From NCBI GenBank assembly GCA_963678705.1, contig OY783206.1:19417807-19481806 (forward strand): a stretch of 64,000 bases of DNA. Reading direction: 5' to 3'. The notes below the pieces were generated by a model. The model searched no databases. It was not told the origin of the DNA and saw nothing but the letters and a program-made list of their open reading frames with translations. This document shows, piece after piece, positions 44,641 through 55,781 of this stretch. Within the stretch, counting starts at the first letter, position 1, and every line of letters starts with the position of its first letter. Position numbers and translations under genes: made by a program. This stretch comes from Panorpa germanica. Taxonomy: Eukaryota > Arthropoda > Insecta > Mecoptera > Panorpidae.

Positions 44641-45852
44641 TATGGACGCTGTTATGCATTCATGTGTCAAGCGCCAAAATATTAAAAATTGAGTTAAGCA
44701 CGAAATGTTGTTTCTAATACAATAAATAAAAATATTTTTTATGAACTATGTCATAAAAAAATTTGCATTCGATGTAAAAGCTTAAACTTATTATTACAAT
44801 ATCTCAATGCAGAATTCTCGTTTTGCAAAAATGGTTCATCCGCCTAAAGCAACCTTTATTAAAATCAATAATAAATCGAAAAGTTGATATAAATAAAAAA
44901 AAAATATTATGGCTTCAGACGTTTGAAATAAAATTGAATAAAGATACTCCGCACTTAATTGAAATAAAATCAAAACTTTCTGACCAACCACAAATCATTA
45001 ACATTGGTAAAATGAAAAAAGGAAAGAAATTAATTACATTGAATGATATTGAATTACCGAATTTATGGCCACAGGGAAAAGCTTTATCTTCAGCTAAAAT
45101 TTCTGATTTAAATGAATTGTTCAAATTAGTTCCACCAGACTGTCAAGAATTTTACAATTTTCTCAAAGATGCTGAATCAGCTGATTTTATCGATGATATT
45201 GAAGGACTAGGAAACACATTAGACTTCGCCATTGATCCTGATGATGAAGATGAGAATCAGTAATAATAAATCAAAAAGAGCACTAAAAAATAATATTACC
45301 TTAAATAAATAAAAAATAATAATTTTTATTCACGATTTTCATATTATTATTTAGAATTTATTGATGAGAAATTTGTTATAACTTCCGTTTCAATGTTAGA
45401 ATATATTAATATCACTTAAAAACTATTGATGTAATTTTGATAAAAAGTTCGTATGTCACTGTTGATAAATTTAATAAAAGAATAATTCCAATAAAAATCC
45501 AATTCTAATTTGTGAAGTATAAACCTTAAATTATTTTATTAATATAAATAGTCCATAAGTTAATTTGCTTTTATGTGTCAAGAGACTTTGAAACATTTTT
45601 ACAAATTTAATTAAGCATATTGAATTTTGCAATAATATTTTTTTATATTTTATCAGTTATTCTTTAAATTCATGATATTCCAATGAATAATTCATGAATA
45701 TCTGTAATAGTTCTAATATTTACTTGCTTATATGATAAAAATAATTCTAATTATTCTTATCTGAACAATTTGAATTAGAAAAACTAGAATGTTAATTTTC
45801 TCAAATCCCAGTATCTGGCGCTTGACACATGAATGCATAACAGCGTCCATAT
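44641..45852 (+). mobile_element. TA-flanked transposon with perfect 36-bp inverted ends
   Basis: The first 36 bases (44641-44676, starting tatggacgctgttatgcatt and ending gcgcca) are the exact inverse of the last 36 (45817-45852). TA lies directly outside each end (44639-44640 and 45853-45854); an AT reading of the duplication is equally possible because the edge is ATATAT. The element is 1,212 bp and carries one ORF of 146 codons. Identical ends suggest recent or constrained mobility. The superfamily is not assigned. Confidence 0.9.
44823..45263 (+). CDS. Unrecognised 146-residue protein inside TIR element
   Basis: An uninterrupted frame from ATG to TAA, fully inside the element with 36-bp ends. 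The N-terminal third is basic (KKKILWLQTFEIKLNK). The middle has LPNLWPQGKALSSAKISDL, then NELFKLVPPDCQEFYNFLK. The last 25 residues are strongly acidic and end DPDDEDENQ. No signal peptide or membrane helix. The PP..C.EFY.FL stretch followed by an acidic end reminds me of the C-termini of some uncharacterised transposon-borne insect proteins, but I cannot name a family. With 1.2 kb in total, this is probably the surviving last part of a longer element protein, or an accessory protein of a non-autonomous element. No DDE triad is visible. Confidence 0.55.
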   Translation: MQKWFIRLKQPLLKSIINRKVDINKKKILWLQTFEIKLNKDTPHLIEIKSKLSDQPQIINIGKMKKGKKLITLNDIELPNLWPQGKALSSAKISDLNELFKLVPPDCQEFYNFLKDAESADFIDDIEGLGNTLDFAIDPDDEDENQ

Positions 45853-46919
45853 ATTATCCCAAGTAGAAAATTGTCTTGTTAGTGCAAGGTAAATGCTTGC
45901 TACAAACTAATTTTCGTTTGGTTAGGTTTATTTTCGCATTATAAAGCGTTTTGCAGTGAAAGGTTTAACCCTACTAGCTTACTACAAGCTAATTACACGT
46001 TTATTTTTTACTTGTGATAATTTTTATCTCAATTTCACCACATAACATAAATTTTAACTATGAAAAAATAGTGACACGGTTTTGAAAAATTACGTATATA
46101 TGAAAAAATATTTTTTTAAACTATTGGAGAAAGAAAATTATCAAAAGGATACCTATTTATAAATATAATTAAATGAACACTAATTACGGGTTATGAGCCG
46201 GCAACGTTGCAAATGGCAAATGGAGAAAAAATTCAAATTAAAACGAGAACGAGAATGAATAAATCATACATTTCTTTTGACAACGTTGCCAAATTTATTA
46301 TTACTTTTTTACAGATATTTAATTTGAATTAGAATTGAATTAATATAAATTTGACATTTTTTATAGTTAATATTTTAATTATTAAACTATTATGTGCATC
46401 AAAAAATAATTTTAATAAGTCAGAAGGCATTTAATTCGGAATTGAAAAATTCATTTTACATCTCTCATATATTTCATATTTCGTAATGCGTATTACCAAG
46501 AGATAAACTTTTTGCATTGACGGTACGTACTGTACCTCCTTAACAAGGTCTGCCAGTACTTTAATCGTCATACCATAAACCCCCAATATCTAGTAAATAT
46601 ATATTTCTTTTTTACTGTTACTTTTTTAAATATGTCCACAAATTTTACATCCCTATAAACCTTTTTCATTATCCTCCCTTTGGGCAGCTCTAAAATCAAG
46701 TATGTATTATATAACAACCCCCAGATTGTTATGTGACAGTATCAAATGCTAAACTACCCCTGAAGAGTGATGTATTAGTCGTTTTACACCCTCGTTCACA
46801 GGGGTTGATAAAACAACGCTTTCAAAAGAATCGGAGAATAGAAAAGAAGCAACAATATGTGCTGATTCTAAATATTTTGTATATCAGCTGCTGTTTTAAT
46901 GAGTTAGATCTTCCATGTT

Positions 46920-47185
46920 GATAAAATGGCGTTTAGACACGATTTTTCTGCCATATCTCCTTACCAGTGCGTCCTAAGATAAAAACAGGTATTATCAATC
47001 TGATAGAGGGCTCAATTTCCTACAATTTGTGTCTACAACATTATTTTGTATGTCTGATAGATATTGAGCTGCACCGCTGTCAAGTAGTGCACTTGCATAA
47101 CATTCAACAGCGTTTATACTTTTGCCCATATTTAAACCCATCATAGTATCTAAACTTATCATACATCATTTAAAACTATACTTTC
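46920..47185 (+). repeat. Dispersed repeat, partner of 38750-39020
   Basis: Same landmarks as the partner ('tattatcaatctgatagagg', 'gagctgcaccgctgt'), with small indels. Confidence 0.7.
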
Positions 47186-47206
47186 AACCTTTTTTTCATT
47201 TTTATT

Positions 47207-47905
47207 TATTTATATTAATGTATAACATATTAAGTTTATCGTCTAAAAATTTGAAGTCGATTGGAGTAAAACTGTCGGAGATATAGAGTTTTAAGTATTC
47301 ACCACACTGGTCTGTTTTCGTGTTACTTTTACTACATTTACTACTTTTACTATATTTAAACGCGTTTTTCTCACACATAGCTTTTTCAGAGTCGGTGTCC
47401 TCTAACCTAAAATCTACAAGTCTGAATATTTTGAAATTTTGCACACTCTTTCTTTACATAAATGCCGAAGTAACACAGTCGAGTTTTTTTTTATTTTTTA
47501 ATTTTAACGTATTTTAAAATAACAAAGATTACGATTCTTTTCATGAAAAATCGGTATTTTGGTTTTTAAGTTCTGTAAAAAATTGAAAAATCAATAAAAA
47601 AAAGAAAAACTCGATAACCTGCAGAAATTTATCAACTAATTAATTCATTTTATATTTTCGATTTTAGAACATCCAGTTATGAGTTATGAGTGGCACCACC
47701 GCAATGTTACTTTTTTTTGTGACATCTGCGAAGATTCGCTTGTCAATGCCTCATTTCTTGACATTTATTTATGAAAATTTCACAAAGTATTCTTCAACTG
47801 TCATTTTATCATGTAGTAATTATAGAAATAATTATGTATTAACTGTGTCGTCAAAAAACATTATCGAAAATATGCTTCTTTTTTATCGTTTTGACCTAAT
47901 CCTTA
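47207..47905 (+). repeat. Dispersed 0.7-kb repeat, fullest copy
   Basis: Runs from 'ttatttatattaatgtataa' through 'gtcgattggagtaaaactgt' to 'ttatcgaaaatatgcttctt'. The 3' half includes 'catttcttgacatttattta' and 'tgtgtcgtcaaaaaacatta'. Copies at 56858-57495, 61003-61800 and 19588-20062 (truncated). No inverted ends or credible ORF; it could be a LINE 3' segment or a Helitron derivative. Confidence 0.75.
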
Positions 47906-48544
47906 AATAATTATTACATTCAAAAGTTCCAATGAGAGGCAGTACGTACTAATTCAACTGAAGCAGCTAATTTTCAGCTAAAAAAACCTCCAAATCCTTT
48001 TCGTCACATGTAATCCATTGTTCCATCTGAAACTATTTGGGCATAAACAGATAAAAGCAAAATAGGCGCCAAAATGTAATGAAAATCCATAGCAAAAACC
48101 CCGTCGGCTTAGTTAGCAACATGGGGTAGCTACCCTGCTCGCATGATGATTGGGGTGCCTAAAATCAAGGGCAATGTCATCCCCGGGGTTTAAATGTGTG
48201 TGTTGGAGGAGAGCGGGGTGATAAGAAAGTGACACTAGTTTTAAATGTTTGCAACAATACGTTAGGGTAGTCCCAAATATAAGGGCGAAAGAATTTTTAC
48301 GCAAGGGTGGACTTGGAAGCATTCTGATTATTAATAGTGCTTGTTACAATTGACTAAAATTATACGTATACGTAATTTAAATTATGAGAGATCGGAGGTG
48401 ATTCATCTTTTTTTTATCAAAATATAATTTCTTGTAGGTTAATAATAGAGAAATACGAGAAATATGGCCGCAAGTACTGTTTAGAAAATTTAATTAAATG
48501 TTTTTTTTTCAAAGAATTAATATAGTTTGAATATACGGAACAGA

Positions 48545-49262
48545 GATATGGGGGTGGAAGGAGCAAGAAAAATGGGAAAGAATCCAGAAGAGCTACATTA
48601 AATGGATATTAGGGGTGGACAGGTGTCTGCCGGGATAAATGGTAATGGAAGAATTAAAAAGGGACAAGATAAGAATAGAAGCAGGAAGAAGAGCAGTCAA
48701 GTTCGAGGAAAAAATTAGGAACGCCCGAACCGAAATCCTAAAGAAAATTAGGGAGGAGACTAGAAAGGAGGATAAGGAGGAGTCCAGGAAAAGAGAAAAG
48801 AGTATTATGAAAGGAATGGAATGGCGAAGAAGGCACAAGTGTAGAAGAGGAGCTAAGGAGAAGAGACAAGGAGATACAACAACAGGAAAGAATGGAAAAA
48901 ATTGAGAAGAGTAACTATAAGAAAAGATATAAAAGGATTTGGGAGAGAGAGATACCACATTACTTAAGAGAAAAAGACTCAAAAAACATAAGAAGGATTG
49001 CCAGATTCAGATTGGGAAACGAGGAGAAAGGAAACAGATACTGGGCAAATAGCAAGGAAAGGATGTGCAGGGTGTGCGGAACGGAGAAAGAAATATTGGA
49101 GCGCATTAAGTTTTTATGAGAGAAAAAGGTAATGAGCGAAAAGAATATTGGGCAGTTATTAAAGGCAGTGAAGGGAAGAGGTAGATAGCGGAGATAGAGA
49201 AAAAGAGAAGAGCAGAATGAGCGAAGGAGTAGCAGTAGCAGTTTTGTTTTTATTTTTATAAC
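48545..49262 (+). pseudogene. LINE ORF2 3' fragment, broken
   Basis: Plus-strand fragment of the 607-4113 family. Readable in order are GWKEQEKWERIQKSYIKW, then after a TAA at about 48637 MVMEELKRDKIRIEAGRRAV. Later come KRYKRIWEREIPHYL, RFRLGNEEKGNRYWANSKE and CRVCGTEKEILERIKF, where the knuckle His and last Cys are altered. At least two frameshifts. It has a longer 5' reach than the copies at 33470 and 59035. Confidence 0.85.
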
Positions 49263-50210
49263 GATATATATTCTATTTCTTTTGGAAGGAGTGAGAATGT
49301 TTAGATATAATAAGGATCAAAATTGAATTAAGCACAATGACATGTAAGCGCTAGTGTATAACCAGTCTAAATATTCGGGGTCCATTAATATAATTTTACT
49401 TTAATTATACCGGTCAAACACCATAACATATTATTCAAATTATAGACTGGAAAAATACCGCCATGATCCGTTTTACAGCTTGATAGAGAAGAGCTTGCTA
49501 GTTCTGGAATGTCCTCTGTAAACAATTTCAATGCAAGTGCATCAGTTCTTCCCAAGCGGTGCTGGTGTATAACCAGTCTAAATATCAGAGTTGTATTCGA
49601 TCAATTTAATCTTACTTTTTCTACACCAGTCAAACTCCACAATTTTATGTCGATGTGGTCAAAACTTTGCAACGATTTAGGTGGCCACACTTCCATTCTA
49701 AACTAAACTGACCATTCCGATAATGTGTTATGCTTGTTAACCTTGATTCTCAAGGCTGTACGCCATCAGAGATTTAATGCTGTACATGTAGAAGCCATCA
49801 GTTCTCCCCAATGGTTAGGGGTTGGTCTTCTAGTCTTGTAAACAACACTAAAGGGAATTGACAACCATGATTTTGTGTCAGACCATGAATTAGATTTGCC
49901 CTGCTTGTAGTGGCAGTTTTAATAAATAGCGCAGCACTTAATGTATGCCACAGGGGTCGCGGAGGAAGGGCGGATAGTGTGTATTACATTAAGTGATGTC
50001 AATATTTGAATTTGAAAAATATTGGGACCATTCATTATGTATCATATTTGAAAATGGAGAAATTTCGGGGGATTTGATATTTGGTCGATCGGTGTTGACA
50101 CGAGAACATATTTATATTGGAGACATGATTGAAACGGTGCATGACGGTAGCGAGACCACATACGGCGAGACCTGAGTCTCGTTTCTGGTCCCGGTGACGT
50201 TATTTAAAAA
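49263..50210. other. Unassigned stretch with an internal duplicated segment
   Basis: 'gtataaccagtctaaatat' occurs at about 49356 and again at about 49567, each followed by similar sequence ('accggtcaaac' / 'accagtcaaac'). That makes a direct duplication offset by about 211 bp. No convincing ORF. Near 50161-50200 a short self-complementary patch ('gagacctgagtctcgtttc') lies before an A-run at about 50205. Confidence 0.45.
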
Positions 50211-50464
50211 AAAAATTGGCAGAAAATAAACTAACAGCAACATAAAGGTTCAACCTGGTTCAACCTTTTTTTATAATAAAAAAGATTAGGTCGTAAATTT
50301 ACGAAATATACAATCTGGTAAACAAACATCTGTTAAATATTTGATTGTGTAAATTTGTCTTTTACAACATTTTGTAGCCGAACGGAAACGAACGGGTTAA
50401 GGGAAAATAAATGTGAATATAAATTATTTACAATGCGATTGTTTTAAGACATTTTGCCGCAAAA

Positions 50465-50690
50465 ATGTCGTTGACGGTAAGTGGTAGTAGTGTCAACCTG
50501 AGAAAAAGGCCGAGATTAGATGAATGTGATGATGCATTAAGTGAAATTGAACCAGATCAACTGTGTATAAAAGAAATTCTTCAAAGTTTAAATTTTCTTT
50601 TAAATTGATACAATTAATGGTGAGAGAAAAGCGATATGCTTAGTGTGTGAAAAATTTAGAATTAGTCTTAGAATATTTTTCTCTACGAAA
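50465..50690 (+). pseudogene. Possible hAT-type transposase N-terminal remnant
   Basis: A short frame begins MSLTVSGSSVNLRKRPRLDE (a nuclear-localisation-like RKRPR), stops at 50606-50608, and continues in another frame as IDTINGERKAICLVCEKFR. The Cys-x-x-Cys in a short hydrophobic context is reminiscent of a BED zinc finger start. Everything downstream is lost. Weak evidence. Confidence 0.3.
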
Positions 50691-51174
50691 TAGGAAATTT
50701 TCAAATAAACACCCTCTTGTGACATTATAAATAAGATAGAACAGTTTCATAAAAATTAAGAAGTGGTTCACATCCCCATTGTCTACAAGACAGGCATGCT
50801 CCTCATCTCTTATCTACATAATGAATCATCTGACCCTCCTCTCCCCAGGTACTTTCTTTGCAACCAAACGATTATGCCCGACATTATCATAATTGTTTTC
50901 ACGCATTAGTGACTCACTCACCATTGGGAACAAAACACAAATATTTACCTATTTTATTTACATATAACAGTTTATATTGAAGACTATGCAAAAAAAATAT
51001 CACACAGAAAAATTTAATCGTATGCGACAAATGTAAACAATGTGCAAATATTCAAACAAATGTAGGAAGCTAAAAATAAAGTAACAAGGTGTTCTGAAAA
51101 TGATGTATCACGTTTATTGAATAAAAGAAGGAACTTTACTAAAATAGTTAAATAAAATAATAATGAACTAAGGT

Positions 51175-51370
51175 GCAGAGCGTAAGGACGGACATGACAT
51201 TAAATGTTTCTTCCTGGTTTTTAATTGTTTATATCTTCAATAATACTGCGACTATTTAAAACAAATCACATTTGAGGTCCTGATAGTTAACTTTATCAGT
51301 ACGTGTAATATACATTTCTAGAATTTAAGATATTGTTCACAACCCAAATTAAAGTTTGTTATTCTATGAA
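51175..51370 (+). repeat. Dispersed repeat, partner of 20566-20815
   Basis: Contains 'gtaaggacggacatgacatt', 'gaggtcctgatagttaactt' and 'aagatattgttcacaaccc', inverted relative to the partner. Confidence 0.65.
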
Positions 51371-52024
51371 AATAATTGGGCAATTGGTAGCGGCTCATTT
51401 CAAGGGGGATTAGACCACAAACCAATCTTTGACAAATTTATATTGGACTATAGCAGATTTATACTAGATTGAATAAAGTCTAAGATAAATTCGTACTGGA
51501 TAGAATGGAATCTATCAATGCGATCCGTTCCTTAGTATGTCTGCTTTTATTAGAGTGCAAAGTTAGATTCATCTGAATTTGAATTTGAACTCAAATTTTG
51601 AATCAATACTTTATATTTAATTTGGTAGAAGCCGATTGTCTTAAAACAGTTGTTCACTGGATTCATTTAATGTAAGATTTTAATAAAACATCCCTTAATT
51701 ATTCTTTTATCAAAAACAAAATATATAAGCCTAATATTTTAAAAATGACCACACCGTTTTTACTAAAAAACGAAATCAAATTTTTGTATTTAACACGGGC
51801 TCTTGTGGAGAGTACAAATTTTTATGAGAATTTTTTGTTTAAATTCCAAACGTAATGCAGGAACTTCATGAAAATTTGATATGTTATAAAAATCGTAGTC
51901 ACAGACCTCATAGAGAAAATAATTGACCACGTCGTTATCGAGATACTATTATTTAAAATGTTAATTCTTCAATTAACTAGAGATTAATCAAACATTAGTA
52001 GTGTTGTGACAACAATGCTACAAA

Positions 52025-52034
52025 ATAAGCGCGA
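52025..52034. repeat. Target-site duplication, 5' copy
   Basis: The 10-mer ataagcgcga occurs here and at 52810-52819, bracketing the RNase H LINE fragment. Confidence 0.75.
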
Positions 52035-52809
52035 TTAAGAAAAATTAGCAATATTAAAAGCATTGGAAAATAATGAAAATATGAATAATAATAAAATTAT
52101 AATAATAACGGATTCTTTAAGTGTTTTAAAAAATTTAAATTCTAATGATAACAAATCAAATAATGATATTTTGACATGCAAAATTAAGGAGCTGTATTTC
52201 AATATAATAAATAAAAATAATACCATAAATTTTATGTGGATACCGGGACTATGTGGAATAAGAGGAAACGAAATTGCGGACAAATTGGCAAAGGAGATGA
52301 AAGTGAAATTACCTTCATATGAAATTTTTAATATAATCAAAAAATTAAACTTCAATTTGAGAAATAAAGATGTCATTAATAAAAGTCAGTTAAAAGGAAG
52401 AGATTATTATATGTTTCATCCAAATTTAAGTACGAAGAGATGGTTTAGAAATGAGTCCCGCAAAATTATATCAACTATAATCAGAATCAAAAGTAATCAT
52501 TGTAAAACTCCAGCACACTTGTACAAAATTAATATTAAATCCGACGATAGATGTCAATGTGGTGAAGAAGGAACTTTGGATCATATTATATTTGAATACA
52601 TAAATCATAGTTTAGGAAGATCAAAATTCAATAGTGAAATATTAGATGTGGTTAAAACTTTTCCTGTTAATACTAAATTTTTGTTAAGTGTTTCAAAATT
52701 AATTATTGAAGTATTTAGAAATTTGTAAAATAGAATTATAAAATGTGAAATATGTAAAAAAAATGCTGGTTGGTGGCTATGACGAATAAAAGTCAAGGCA
52801 AATAAATCC
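52035..52809 (+). mobile_element. 5'-truncated LINE with RNase H, TSD-flanked
   Basis: 775 bp between two copies of the 10-mer ataagcgcga. It holds the 3' end of ORF2 (RNase H and C-terminal knuckle) and a short 3' UTR ending 'gtcaaggcaaataaatcc'. It belongs to a different LINE lineage from the 607-4113 family, which has no RNase H in its ORF2. I- or Loa-like clades carry this domain. Confidence 0.8.
52048..52728 (+). pseudogene. LINE RNase H domain, catalytic His replaced
   Basis: A continuous frame of about 225 codons from just after a TAA; the first ATG is at 52081. It starts EKLAILKALENN, then IIIITDSLSVLKNL with the second catalytic Asp of RNase H. MWIPGLCGIRGNEIADKLAK follows; the family normally has WIPGHCGI here, so the conserved His is Leu. 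The last conserved Asp (NEIAD) is present. The C-terminal part has HCKTPAHLYKINIKSDDRCQ, then CGEEGTLDHIIFEY, a knuckle whose final Cys is Tyr. The domain degrades the RNA of RNA-DNA hybrids during retrotransposition. No start of its own is expected, as this is the tail of a longer polyprotein. Confidence 0.8.
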
Positions 52810-52819
52810 ATAAGCGCGA
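52810..52819. repeat. Target-site duplication, 3' copy
   Basis: Second copy of ataagcgcga. Confidence 0.75.
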
Positions 52820-53386
52820 ATCTGTATTACTTATTGTTAGAGAGCAGTGAGACTGTACTTCCACACAACTGAGACTAACGGCTTCGGCTATCGTATATAC
52901 TTTTGAGACAGACTGTCCTAATATTCCAACATATTTGCATGGTAGTGTACCTCGAAACAAATGCAGTCACATTAAAAATATTTCGAAAATAATAACAGTT
53001 TTTAATGATTTATAATTTTATGTTATGAAAACATAGCCGTTGTTATTTCTAAACAACGAAACGAAATTCAACAACATACTGGGCGACTGGGCGGTTGTGC
53101 GGGGCATTAGGTACAATGCATGTTTATAAATAAGTGGGCAGCACATAACTAAACAATGCGTAAGATATTTTGTTTCAAATATATAACAGAGCACCTGTGT
53201 TCGTGCTACCTTAAAAATTATAATATATTGTTTATTTTCTATTGAGTATTAATATCAACAAAGCAAAGTCTAACGTTGTTTGATTCAATATTATGAAAAT
53301 AAAGTATAGCTGATTCGTTTGGTTTAAAATATAATTCAATTACATAGAATTTAAAATACTTGCGGTAGAACTGTCCGCTTAAATAT

Positions 53387-53862
53387 CATTCCCACTGCTT
53401 AAATTTTATTTTGTATTTTGCGTTTAATTTAAATTGTTTAGCATATGGCAATACGCGTAATCATTCACAGTACCATTTTTAATTTAATTTATTTTTTAAG
53501 TTTTCTTAGTTTTTGTAGAACCTTACAATGTTTTAAATTAGGTATATTAAATTAAGAAAAACTATATTATATTGTAACCTCCAAAATGTGACAATATGTC
53601 AAAATGCAGTAGAATTTACTTTAAAAAGAAGTTTAATGTCAGTTTTTGAAAAATATAGAAATGAAAACAATTTCTATTACTAATTGTTATTAAAAATAGC
53701 AATTTTAATTATTTCACATACAATTTTGTCTAACTGTCAAAATTTATGTTACTAACGATGTATACGCATGAACTAAACTTAAATTAAAACACAAATGTGA
53801 AAAGGAATGCTTAAACGAAAACCTGAAATCTAGATTACAAACAGTGAGTAGGAATGAGGCTT
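53387..53862 (+). mobile_element. CATTCCCACTCACTG-family MITE, long copy
   Basis: The left end is 'cattcccactgcttaaattt'. The right end is 'acagtgagtaggaatgaggc'. Internal landmarks: 'tttagcatatggcaatacgc', 'ctccaaaatgtgacaatatg', 'attttgtctaactgtcaaaa'. No ORF. Confidence 0.8.
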
Positions 53863-54320
53863 TACTGTTTTGATATTTAATTTACGTTTTTATTTAATAT
53901 TACACATACTCGTACATGTTTTAATTAGAATTTAGTTAATTTAGTTAGTGCGCATGCGTCGTTAGTAATATCAATTTTGAAAGTTGAACAAAATTGAATG
54001 TGGAATATTTAAAATTTCTGTTTTTAGTAACAATTAATAATAGAAATTGTTTTTACTTCTTTATCTTTGACAAACTGATATTGAACTTCTTTTAAAAATA
54101 TATCCTACAGCATTTTGACAGATTGTCACATTTTAAAGGTTATAATATAATATAGTTTTTTTAATTTAAAAACATTGGACCTTGTAAGGTTTTAAAAAAA
54201 CAAAAACAAAGTAAATTAAATTTTAAATTAAAAATTGTGCAGGGAATAACTACGCATATTCCCATATGCTATACAATTTAAATTAAATACAAAATTAAAA
54301 CAGTGAGTAGCAGTGATACT
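53863..54320 (-). mobile_element. Same MITE family, tail-to-tail inverted copy
   Basis: Immediately follows the previous copy in opposite orientation. Its left edge is the family right end ('tttactgttttgatatttaa') and its right edge is the inverse of 'cactgctactcactgtttta'. Together they form an inverted repeat of about 930 bp. Confidence 0.8.
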
Positions 54321-54556
54321 TAAGATTTCTTAAAAGGAAACGCCAACTAGTTGTAAGAGCAAAAAGCTAACGCATTCAGCGGAAATGCCTCACATTTATT
54401 TCAATTTTTTCTTTAAAATAATTAAAGAAATTTCTGAACCGTTTAAGAAGATAATTGCTTAGACTCTACTGTAAATTACAGTGCAGGGTTCGGCAAACTT
54501 TTTAGAGGATTAACCTAAAGAATATGCTGCTAAATACATAGCGTGGATGTTACAGA

Positions 54557-55388
54557 AGAGGTACAGGACAGACCGCCAATGCTCTTATTAAAAGTTTATC
54601 TCTCGGTAATGCGAAATATAGGTTGGGAGGAACATTTATCGAGACTGTGCATTTGAAATGCCTTTATGTCTGTTAAAATTACTTTGTGATAGATATAATA
54701 GATTAGTAATTAAATAATTATCTATAAATAATGTCAAATTAATATTATTTCAATCCAAATATTTGTTGAAAGTAATAATAAATTTGTAAATATTGTCAAA
54801 AAAAAAATTTATGATAGTTTGGAGTATGATATCCTTTTATTTTGATCTGCCATTTGCAACTCACATTTACTGTAGCTCACTACTTTTATTTCATTATTTT
54901 CGTAAATAGGTATCCTTGTGATAATTTTCTTGTTTTAATAGTCTCAAAAAGTAATTTTTTATATATACGTGGTTTTTGAAAACTGAGTCTCCATTTTTTC
55001 ATAGTTGAAAGTTATAATTTATGAAAATTGGCTGTTTTGAATCATTTAAAAAGAAACTATGTACCCTAGGTCACTAATATTTAGAGATAGCATGTGTTTA
55101 TTAAATTCAACAACAATTCACTAGATAAACAGAATTTACCAGATAAACATACGTCTGACTTTAAAAGACTAAAAAGACAGAGTGTGTTAAAGCTACCACA
55201 TCTTTTTAATTGTCATTCATAGATATAGCCGTCACTGGACGATTATTTCTTATCTAAGTTAATTTTCATTTTTAGCATATATACTTATTATAACAGATTG
55301 TAACGTGGCATATCGCTACAAAATAAAAAAAAACATGTGTTTTAACTATTTTTATTGAACATCATTTACATAAAGATCTTGTACCTCC
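54557..55388 (+). mobile_element. TTAA-flanked element (GGAGGTAC family), copy 4
   Basis: The left end is 'agaggtacaggacagaccgc'. The right end 'aaagatcttgtacctcc' is followed by TTAA (55389-55392). It shares 'tttatctctcggtaatgcga' and the inner 'actgagtctccattttttca' block. The left TTAA is mutated. No transposase. Confidence 0.75.
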
Positions 55389-55781
55389 TTAAAAGTAGAA
55401 AATCATCAACATGGGTGCCCTACCCAGCAGACCTAATTCACTTTGCTTAACTGTTCTACATTCACTTTAAATTTTATATATAGCCCAATGCAGTAGTTGC
55501 ACAATACACCAGCGCGTTTCGCCATTCGCCATTCGCCATGTGCTTCAGTCAGCTAGTGCAATGTTTACATAACTAAAATCTCTTAGCAATTATTTATACA
55601 AGAGAAATGATTTGATTATAATTGGCATACATTTATTTGACAAAACAAACATTTTCTTGTTAAAATATAGCAAGAAAATGTTTGCACTTTCAGACGATTT
55701 AATTGCACTTTAATTTATAATAAAGTCATTCACCTTAGAGAACATTTTAAGAATTTAAATATGTATATTTATTAATGTCGT

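Larger units (their letters stand above)
44481..46539 (+). mobile_element. TTAA-flanked element (GGAGGTAC family), copy 3, hosting another transposon
   Basis: TTAA at 44477-44480 and 46540-46543. The left end is 'ggaggtacaagacctttacg'. The right end is 'acggtacgtactgtacctcc'. The host sequence is interrupted at 44639 by the element at 44641-45852 and an extra 160 bp to about 46015. It then resumes at 'atctcaatttcaccacataa', as in copy 2. Confidence 0.8.

Noticed and set aside
46733..46921. Integrase-tail-like frame of an LTR retrotransposon
   Set aside because: A faint resemblance to the end of Gypsy integrases, but no catalytic motif, LTR or neighbouring pol sequence.
49263..49930. Nuclear copy of mitochondrial rRNA
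   Set aside because: No recognisable mitochondrial rRNA or tRNA block, and the base composition is less extreme than expected.
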